A stretch of 7,677 nucleotides of DNA from CAYLLT01 sp964591605 (GTDB lineage Bacteria > Planctomycetota > Phycisphaerae > UBA1845 > PWPN01). The stretch is from positions 1 to 7,677 of the forward strand of contig CAZQEN010000360.1 in NCBI GenBank assembly GCA_964591605.1. The letters are read 5' to 3'. Made by a program: the position numbers and the translations under genes. The notes under the pieces were generated by a model. It saw nothing but the letters and a program-made list of their open reading frames with translations, was not told where the DNA came from and ran no database searches. Of the stretch, positions 1 to 5,576 are shown piece by piece; position 1 is the stretch's first letter, and every line of letters begins with the position of its first letter.

Positions 1-358
1 GCACCGGCGCCGTGAAGGTCACATTGTACCTGAACGTGGTGGGCGTGCAGTGGGGCAGCGCGAGCGGCATGTTGAGGACGCCGTCGTCTGCGCCGTCGAG
101 GTCGGGTTTATCGCTGGGGGGAATGAGGTTGTTGGTTGGATCCTGGTCGGGACCTGTATCGGCCTCGTTCTCGAGCGTCACCGCGTTACCGAGGAAAGCC
201 ACGGCCAGAGGCTGGCGATGCAGAGGCCCATATGGAGGTGAACCGACCTGATAGACGGTCGGGAAGTTGGCGATCACGCCCGGCGGGCCGCCGGGCGGGT
301 AGGCGGTCATGGGCGTCAGCGGGAAGCTGTTGCTGCTGTCCGGGGCATCGCCAAGATC
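1..358 (-). repeat. Module B3: partial, divergent GEVED-like module
   Basis: Residues 1563-1681 begin with DLGDAPDSSN and continue through NFPTVYQ, GPLHRQP, FLGNAVTLENEAD, GPDQDP and DGADDGV, and are then cut by the window. The GDAPD start and the DG-DDG-V segment mark it as GEVED-like, but it is a different subtype from B1 and B2, with a longer N-terminal half and a GP-x-H element. The expected GEVEDY end would lie outside the window. Confidence 0.7.
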
Positions 359-3300
359 GTGCATCGGCGGTTCCTCGCCGATCTCCACGCGATAGTCCTC
401 GACCTCGCCGTACGGGATGTATCCTGTGAACGGCACGCCGCCGGGGTTCGTGTGCAACCGGATACGGGCGAACGTCGAGATGCTCGGCGTGGCCGTGTTG
501 GGCACGACGAACGTCAGCACGTTGATGCCGGGATTGACTGGTGCGGTCGGCCCACCCGGAGCAGGCGGCGGAGTGAATACCACCTGATCGGTGAGCTGCG
601 CCCAGCTCCCATCGCCGTTGAAGTCGATCCACATATTGACGTACATTCCCACGATCGGCGGCGACGTGACCTGGACGGTGATCGTGGCCGGCTGGCCCGG
701 AGTGAGCGGCCAGGTGTTGAACACCACGCCGTCTTCGTCGTCCGGTCCGGCCGGGGGATTGTTGTCATCGCCCAGCGCACCCGGATCCGGCTGTCCATCG
801 ACTTCGAAGTCGATTGCCGGCCCCATCCAGAACGACGATTTCCCATGGCTGGCCCCGTTGCTGGCCTGCAGCGTCGGGTAGGTCGGGTCGGGGGCATCGC
901 CGTAGTCGGCATCCACCCTCAGGAGGTAATCCTCGGTTTCTCCGTCCTCGAAGTTTCCGGAGCCATCCCACTGCTGGGCCATGCCGACCGGCCGTTCGGT
1001 GATGGTGATACGCGTCCAGCAGTAGCCGCGGTTCGGCCCGATGGTGAAGCCCGTGTTCACCGCCATCAGCGCCGAGACCGGGCCGTCATACGGATTGGGG
1101 ATCGGGAAGTCGACCAACACATGCTCAGGCACCGGCTGCGGACCCGGACACTGCGAGACACCGCCCCAAGTGCCACTCTGATCCCAGTCGATGAGCACGT
1201 TCAGGTAGCCGGTGGTCCCGCTGGGCATGTGGTTGTGAACGTCGACGTCGATGTCCCGGCCCCAGATGGCACTCAGGCAGGGGCTGCCCAGTGAACCGCC
1301 GATGGCGGCGGCCGGACAGGGCGTCTCTACACCACCCAGGATGGTGTACGGAGGCGGGAACAGCAACCCGGCGTCGCCGTCGGCAAAGCATTCGTCGGCG
1401 TCATACGGCGCGAAGACCGGGCAGAGCCCGGCATTCCCGTCGGTTTCGAAATCGAACGCCGGACCGAGCCAGGCGCCGAAGTTGTTGTGCTGGATCCACG
1501 AGGCCGGTCCCACGGTGATGCAGGTTGGGAACGCGCCCGGGGTGCCGGTGGCCGGATAGGCGAGCACGCCCTCGGGAGCATCGCCGAACTCGAAATCGAC
1601 CGGCTGCTCGTAGGTGCCCGTGATGGCGAAGGCCAGGTCCATCGACTGACCTTCCATCGGATGCGGAGCGGCATAGCGCAGCTCCTTCCACATCGGCACA
1701 GGCATGCTGGTATCCAGCCAGCACGCGTCATCGTTCCAGTGCTCGGGGGAGGTCTTCCAGCCGAAGTTCCAGCCCTCCGGCGGGTCGGGCACGCGGAACT
1801 TCATTCCCAGCCAGTAGATCTGGCCTTCCCGCTGCCGATAGGCTTCGGTCGGGGGGATCGTGAAGTCGAGCTGATACACGGTCTTGTCGCCCGGGAACTG
1901 CCAGAGCATGGTGGCCGGATCATGCCACCACTCACCGGGTTCAACGGACGCCACCGGCCCGGCGGCATAGCTACCGGGCTGGAAGTCCCTGCTCCACACC
2001 CGCTCACCCGGATGGCTCCAGTTAGAGGGATCGGCAGGATCCGGATCCGGGACGTCCTTATAGAGGAACAGCGCGATGGCCATGCCGTTCGGCCCGTCCG
2101 GCGGCAGCAGGTCCTGCCAGAAGGAGGCCCAGATGTGGATGTCGGTGATCGGTCCGCTCTGCGTGCAGCGGAAATCATCCGCCAGTTGCACCCAGAAGTT
2201 GTCCACATCCACACCCTCGGGCGTCAGATCCGGCCGCTGCAGCCACTTGACCGGGACTATCTGAACCTCGTAGTCCTCGACCTCGCCGTCGGGAGCCGGT
2301 CCGCCGGGAGGCAGGTTGCCCTGCGTGCTCAGGCGGAACCGGGCAAAGGTCCTGCCGACCGCAGTGATGGGGCCCGGCGTGAAGCTCAGGCTGTTCGGAC
2401 CGTTGACGAGGGGCTGATTCATGAAGATCTGCTCGCCGCCGTCGAGCCAGTCGCCGTCGCCGTTGAGATCGAGCCATGCGTTCAATATGGCCGGCATGCC
2501 CGCCGGAACCGTCGCGGTGACGGTGACGATGTTCGGCACGCCGCCAAAGAGAGCGGTGTTGAACGTGACGCCGTCTTCGTCGTCGATGTTGGCCAGGTCA
2601 TCACCCGTCGCCGTTGCGTCCGGCTGACCGTTGCCCTCGCTGTCGATCGCATTGCCCAGCATGAAACCGGGCAGGATCCGGTGGTGGGCCCCACCATTGA
2701 TCGAGAGGGTGGGGTATCTGGGCACAGCCGCGCCGTCCGGGGCATCGCCCCAGTCCAGTTCCTGAGCCGGCGCGTCGATCTGGAGCAGGTAATCCTCGGT
2801 CTCGCCGTCCTCAAAGGCGCCGGAACCGTCCCAGTCAGGTACCTGGATGGGCTGTTCGGTCAGCGAGAAGCGGACCCAGACGTGTCCTGCGTTCGGGCCG
2901 ATCAGGAAGTTCGGCGGTACCAGCGCCGAGAGCGGCCCGTCATACTGCGGCGGGATCACGAAGTTCTGCAGCACCCACTCCGGCGCAGCGCCGATCGGGC
3001 ACGGGCTGGCCCCGCTCCAGTTCCCGCTCTGGTCCCAGTCGATCAGGACGTTCACGTAAGCCGGGACATAGGGGGAATGATTCGGCATCCAGTTGTGGAT
3101 CTGGATGTCGATGTTGGCGCCCCAGAGGGCGGTGGTGCAGACGGGCCCCAGGGCACTATTCGGCGCCGTGCCGGTCGGGCACGCGATCACATTGCCGACG
3201 GAGTCGATGGTGTAGGCCTGCGGCATGAGCAGGCCCGCATCGCCGTCATTGATGCATTCATCGTTGTCATAGGGTGCGAAGACCGGGCAGAGTCCGCCGT

Positions 3301-5044
3301 TGCCGTCCGCCTCGAAGTCCACCAGCGGGCCGAACCAGCCGCCGAAGTTGGTATGCTGGATCCACGGCACCGGCAGGACGTTCATGCACGTCGGGAAGTT
3401 GCCCATCATGCCGGAGGCCGGATAGGCGAGCGATCCTTCGGGGGCGTCGCCGAAATCCAGCTTCGCTGGCTCGCAGATCTGGTCTCCGCTCAGGCTGAAC
3501 GCCAGGCCGATCGGCTGATTCTCCCAGACGCCGGTCGGGTAGTACAACGAGGACCACGGGCCGGGGTATGGCTCACTGCCCATGCCCCAGACGGCTGCAC
3601 TGCCGAAATTGCTGTCCGGGGACTTCACGGTTTTCCAGCCGAACTCAGCCGGCGGGTCCGATTGTTGGGTCGGCTGGGCCTGCACGTCGAGCCAGTAACT
3701 CTTGGGGTTGGTCTCACTGCCGGTCTGGCAGTAGGCCTCCGCAGCCGGAATCGTGAAGTCGTAGCGCCAGATGTTCTGGTCACCGGGATCCAGATACAAC
3801 CCGGTGGCGGGATCCCACCATGCCTCAGAGAACAATCCGGCCGGTGTTGCGTTGGTCACGGTGAACGAGCCCGGCGGGAAACTCTTGAACCACCTCACGG
3901 GGCCGGGCATTCCTCCGCTCATCGAACCATCGTGGATGCTCAGCGTAAAGACGACGTTGCCCGCGTTGCCGCCGGGCAGGACATCGTTCTTCCATGATCC
4001 CCAGATCGTGATGTTGGTGACCAGCGCCTGCCGGGTGCACAGGAAATCGTCCGCCAGGATGTTGGGGAACGTCGCCTTGATGTCGATCCCCGTGCGGTTG
4101 GTGTCCGGCGGCTGGATGAACTTGAGCGGGCCACCCTCGCAGAGGTCGTCCAGGCCGTCTCCGTCATTGTCCCCGAGACACACGGATCCCGGTCCCATCG
4201 GGACGTGGCCGTAGGCCGCGCACTGTTGGGCGACCTCCATGTAGCAGCGGCCATCCGGCGGGCAACAGGCCTCCCGCTCCCCCTCGGCATCCACGCGTAT
4301 GAGATAGTCCTCGGTCTCACCGTAGGTGAAGCTGCCCTCGCCGGTCCATCCAGTCGCGGGGACTGCGGTGTTCGAGAGCGTCACCCGCATCCAGACATAC
4401 CCGGCTTTCGGGCCGATCAGGAAGCCGGGAGGGCCGAGTGCCGCGACCGGCCCGTGAAATCCAGGGGGAATGACAAAGTTCACCAGCACGTGTTCCGGCG
4501 CTGCTGCAAGCGGGCACTGTGAGGCGCCAGCCCAGGCGCCGCTCTGGTCCCAGTCAATGAGCACGTTGAGGTGCGCCAACGACCCCAGTGCGTTGTGTAC
4601 CTCAATATCGATGTTCGGCCCCCACATCGCGGTGGAGCACGTCATCCCGAGCGAGGGTGGGCCGGCGCCCTGCGGGCAAGGCACTTCAACTCCGCCCTGA
4701 ATGGTGTAGGCGGCGGGAATGATCAGCCCGGCATCGCCATCGAAGTAGCACTCATCCGCATCATACGGGGCGAAGTTCGGGCACAGGCCCGCATTCCCGT
4801 TCGGCTCCGGGTCGGCCATCGGCCCCAGCCACAGCAGGATGCTGTTGGAATGCCGGATCTGGCCGGGCGGGCCGATCCCGGCGCAGGTAGGAAACATACC
4901 CGTCACGCCCAGCGATGTATACGCCAAGGCACCTTCAGGGGCATCGCCATACTCTCCCGTCTGAGCCCTCGCCCCTGCAGCGCCGGCCCACAGGACCAGA
5001 CTCGCCGACAGAATCAACCCGCTGAAACTCTTGAGCAGTGACAT
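1..5044 (-). CDS. Giant secreted GEVED-repeat protein (3' end outside window)
   Basis: One frame stays open from the ATG at 5044 to the left edge: 1681 complete codons and no stop, so the C-terminus is missing. The start is supported by GGGAGGT six bases upstream and by an in-frame TGA at 5072-5074 that limits any N-terminal extension. A signal peptide (residues 1-27) is followed by A1 (32-253), a Cys-rich linker (254-307), C1 (308-520), A2 (529-757), B1 (763-929), C2 (933-1143), A3 (1150-1379), B2 (1380-1555) and a partial B3 (from 1563). A and B modules begin with GDAP and end with GETEDY or GEVEDY, the signature of the GEVED domain of secreted bacterial proteins. They carry acidic loops such as DLNGDGDW and DWDQSG that could bind calcium. 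No catalytic motif is visible. I infer an extracellular structural, adhesive or binding protein, perhaps anchored by an unseen C-terminal sorting or dockerin domain. Reading frame and family are solid; function is unknown. Confidence 0.94.
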   Translation of the reverse strand, partial: MSLLKSFSGLILSASLVLWAGAAGARAQTGEYGDAPEGALAYTSLGVTGMFPTCAGIGPPGQIRHSNSILLWLGPMADPEPNGNAGLCPNFAPYDADECYFDGDAGLIIPAAYTIQGGVEVPCPQGAGPPSLGMTCSTAMWGPNIDIEVHNALGSLAHLNVLIDWDQSGAWAGASQCPLAAAPEHVLVNFVIPPGFHGPVAALGPPGFLIGPKAGYVWMRVTLSNTAVPATGWTGEGSFTYGETEDYLIRVDAEGEREACCPPDGRCYMEVAQQCAAYGHVPMGPGSVCLGDNDGDGLDDLCEGGPLKFIQPPDTNRTGIDIKATFPNILADDFLCTRQALVTNITIWGSWKNDVLPGGNAGNVVFTLSIHDGSMSGGMPGPVRWFKSFPPGSFTVTNATPAGLFSEAWWDPATGLYLDPGDQNIWRYDFTIPAAEAYCQTGSETNPKSYWLDVQAQPTQQSDPPAEFGWKTVKSPDSNFGSAAVWGMGSEPYPGPWSSLYYPTGVWENQPIGLAFSLSGDQICEPAKLDFGDAPEGSLAYPASGMMGNFPTCMNVLPVPWIQHTNFGGWFGPLVDFEADGNGGLCPVFAPYDNDECINDGDAGLLMPQAYTIDSVGNVIACPTGTAPNSALGPVCTTALWGANIDIQIHNWMPNHSPYVPAYVNVLIDWDQSGNWSGASPCPIGAAPEWVLQNFVIPPQYDGPLSALVPPNFLIGPNAGHVWVRFSLTEQPIQVPDWDGSGAFEDGETEDYLLQIDAPAQELDWGDAPDGAAVPRYPTLSINGGAHHRILPGFMLGNAIDSEGNGQPDATATGDDLANIDDEDGVTFNTALFGGVPNIVTVTATVPAGMPAILNAWLDLNGDGDWLDGGEQIFMNQPLVNGPNSLSFTPGPITAVGRTFARFRLSTQGNLPPGGPAPDGEVEDYEVQIVPVKWLQRPDLTPEGVDVDNFWVQLADDFRCTQSGPITDIHIWASFWQDLLPPDGPNGMAIALFLYKDVPDPDPADPSNWSHPGERVWSRDFQPGSYAAGPVASVEPGEWWHDPATMLWQFPGDKTVYQLDFTIPPTEAYRQREGQIYWLGMKFRVPDPPEGWNFGWKTSPEHWNDDACWLDTSMPVPMWKELRYAAPHPMEGQSMDLAFAITGTYEQPVDFEFGDAPEGVLAYPATGTPGAFPTCITVGPASWIQHNNFGAWLGPAFDFETDGNAGLCPVFAPYDADECFADGDAGLLFPPPYTILGGVETPCPAAAIGGSLGSPCLSAIWGRDIDVDVHNHMPSGTTGYLNVLIDWDQSGTWGGVSQCPGPQPVPEHVLVDFPIPNPYDGPVSALMAVNTGFTIGPNRGYCWTRITITERPVGMAQQWDGSGNFEDGETEDYLLRVDADYGDAPDPTYPTLQASNGASHGKSSFWMGPAIDFEVDGQPDPGALGDDNNPPAGPDDEDGVVFNTWPLTPGQPATITVQVTSPPIVGMYVNMWIDFNGDGSWAQLTDQVVFTPPPAPGGPTAPVNPGINVLTFVVPNTATPSISTFARIRLHTNPGGVPFTGYIPYGEVEDYRVEIGEEPPMHDLGDAPDSSNSFPLTPMTAYPPGGPPGVIANFPTVYQVGSPPYGPLHRQPLAVAFLGNAVTLENEADTGPDQDPTNNLIPPSDKPDLDGADDGVLNMPLALPHCTPTTFRYNVTFTAPV
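380..2248 (-). repeat. C-A-B superunit, copy 2 (C2, A3, B2)
   Basis: Residues 933-1555, 623 residues in the same module order as copy 1. C2 (933-1143) has KWLQRPD, LADDFRCT (954-961), IHIWASF, YQLDFTIP and FGWKT, but arginine 1070 where C1 has Cys439. A3 (1150-1379) keeps the six module-A cysteines and adds a seventh at 1342; it ends with GETEDY (1368-1373). B2 (1380-1555) has DYGDAPD, DDEDGV, WIDFNGDGSW and GEVEDY. By hand count the first 84 residues of A2 and A3 (530-613 against 1152-1235) share 60 identities without a gap, while the C modules are much more diverged. Confidence 0.85.
2249..4123 (-). repeat. C-A-B superunit, copy 1 (C1, A2, B1)
   Basis: Residues 308-932. C1 (308-520) opens with KFIQPPD, then LADDFLCT (330-337), IWGSWKND, YDFTIP with AYCQ (Cys439), YWLDVQAQ and FGWKT (468-472). 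It resembles a module common in planctomycete secreted proteins for which I cannot give a reliable family name. A2 (529-757) is a six-cysteine GEVED-like module ending in GETEDY (747-752). B1 (763-929) is a canonical GEVED module with WGDAPDG, DDEDGV, LDLNGDGDW and GEVEDY. The next superunit begins exactly 625 residues later with the same K-[FW]-[IL]-Q start. Confidence 0.85.
4124..4285 (-). other. Cysteine-rich linker with DNDGDG loop
   Basis: Residues 254-307, between A1 and C1. It contains a CCPPDGRC segment (cysteines 260, 261, 267), further cysteines at 275, 289 and 302, and an acidic loop DNDGDGLDD at 292-300 that resembles calcium-binding loops of EF-hand or thrombospondin type 3 style. 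The CC-x-PDG-x-C start followed by a cysteine-bounded DGDG stretch is a combination I know from planctomycete secreted proteins. It occupies the slot taken by a B module after A2 and A3. No function can be assigned beyond a probable disulfide-bonded, metal-stabilised spacer. Confidence 0.7.
4286..4951 (-). repeat. Module A1: first six-cysteine GEVED-like module
   Basis: Residues 32-253. It starts with YGDAPEG and ends with GETEDY at 242-247. Six cysteines lie at 54 (FPTC), 88 (GLCP), 99 (DEC), 123 (PCP), 136 and 177 (CP just after DWDQSG). The same six recur in A2 (553, 586, 597, 622, 636, 682) and A3 (1175, 1208, 1219, 1243, 1256, 1299) at nearly identical spacing, with the second and third always 11 apart. 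In an exported protein three disulfides are likely. The backbone matches the plain GEVED modules: GDAP, an acidic D-x-E segment, a D-E-D-G-like segment, an I-D-W-D loop, then GETEDY. A1 is the most divergent copy in its first half, and it alone is not followed by a B module. Confidence 0.85.
4964..5044 (-). other. Sec-type signal peptide of the GEVED protein
   Basis: Residues 1-27 have one lysine at position 5, a hydrophobic core around residues 10-20 (LILSASLVLWA), then a small-residue tail ending in A-R-A before Q28, which fits an AxA signal peptidase I site. The first GDAP motif follows at residues 33-36, so the mature protein begins almost at once with the first module. No lipobox cysteine is present, which argues against a lipoprotein. 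Confidence 0.85.
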
Positions 5045-5050
5045 CGGTGT

Positions 5051-5057
5051 ACCTCCC
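5051..5057 (-). promoter_or_regulatory. Shine-Dalgarno site of the GEVED gene
   Basis: On the minus strand GGGAGGT lies six bases before the ATG at 5044, a near-consensus ribosome binding site with good spacing. It decides the start: an in-frame GTG at 5057-5059 overlaps this site and has no such site of its own, and a TGA at 5072-5074 closes the frame further upstream. Confidence 0.85.
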
Positions 5058-5308
5058 ACGCTGGTGACGAATCACAGGTTGTGCTGGTACATTCCTCGCC
5101 GCGGAGGGCAGAGGGATGAAGTGGTGCTTCTAAAAGCCGCCATTCTGCTTGACTGGCACACACCGGGCGTGCCTCGCTCAGCGGAGGACTGCGCGGACTG
5201 CAGATTGAGGGGTCGGTCACAGAGGCCCCGCGGCCCCCACATGGCCGAGCGAGACCAGCGCCAGAAAAGAAATGCACCCGACCGGGACATGCGCCGGTAC
5301 TGGAGTTT

Positions 5309-5336
5309 AGTCTATCCCTGGAAACCCGAATTGCAA
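5309..5336 (-). promoter_or_regulatory. Weak sigma-70-like promoter candidate
   Basis: On the minus strand TTGCAA (5331-5336) and TAGACT (5309-5314) are separated by 16 bases. Each matches four of six positions of the -35 and -10 consensus, in a locally AT-richer stretch of the intergenic region. Transcription from here would give a leader of roughly 260 bases before the GEVED start codon. Matches of this quality occur by chance, and planctomycete promoters are poorly characterised. Confidence 0.25.
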
Positions 5337-5514
5337 GAAGAATCCTGCGTGTGAGACGCTGGATCGGCAAAGAATCGATTCAGGGCGCGAATGCAGATTT
5401 CAGTGCTCCGACGGGCGAAGCGGAGTGCCTCTGCGGATATGCCGGAGAAGTGTGCTGCTCCGTCGGGCAGCCGGGCCGCGCTGCGCTGCGACTCCCTTCT
5501 GCCGCGAAACGTAC

Positions 5515-5540
5515 TCCGTCGCACGGCCGATGGCGACGGA
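5515..5540 (-). terminator. Candidate hairpin terminator after the dockerin gene
   Basis: A perfect 8-bp inverted repeat (TCCGTCGC at 5515-5522, GCGACGGA at 5533-5540) encloses a 10-base loop, 36 bases beyond the TGA of the dockerin-containing gene. On the minus strand the stem is followed by GTACGTTTC, so the U-tract is poor. It could be an intrinsic terminator with a weak tail or a stabilising 3' hairpin. The position fits separate transcription of the two genes. Confidence 0.4.
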
Positions 5541-5576
5541 TGAATGGCTGACGACGCCTGCGACACCGAACATGGA

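Larger units (their letters stand above)
5045..5576. other. 532-bp intergenic region, no convincing gene
   Basis: This gap separates the two minus-strand genes. Short open frames exist on both strands (for example 5031-5354 plus, 5312-5566 minus), but their translations are rich in R, S and P, resemble no family I know and lack good ribosome binding sites. Supported contents are the Shine-Dalgarno site next to the GEVED gene, a hairpin near the end of the upstream gene and a weak promoter candidate. A GC-rich patch with a short GGCC/GGCC inverted repeat lies near 5224-5237. I see no tRNA or recognisable riboswitch. Confidence 0.6.

Noticed and set aside
359..1294. A 311-codon plus-strand open frame.
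   Set aside because: It is antisense to modules A3, B2 and B3 of the GEVED gene and shows no protein family features.
1487..3997. An 836-codon open frame on the plus strand, longer than most real genes.
   Set aside because: It lies wholly antisense to the GEVED gene. Its translation is rich in R, G, H, V and D with no recognisable domain, while the opposite strand reads as repeated GEVED and ADDF-x-C modules without a break. In GC-rich genes such antisense frames arise as shadows. It is a trap for gene callers because the true gene has no stop inside the window.
5057..5059. An in-frame GTG five codons upstream of the chosen ATG of the GEVED gene.
   Set aside because: It overlaps the Shine-Dalgarno sequence that serves the ATG, and would add residues before a well-formed signal peptide.
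5031..5354. A 107-codon plus-strand frame in the gap.
   Set aside because: No recognisable family and no convincing ribosome binding site, and it overlaps the start region of the GEVED gene on the other strand.
5014..5370. A 118-codon minus-strand frame spanning the gap and the start of the GEVED gene.
   Set aside because: It is out of frame with the GEVED gene, overlaps its signal peptide, and its translation shows no family features.
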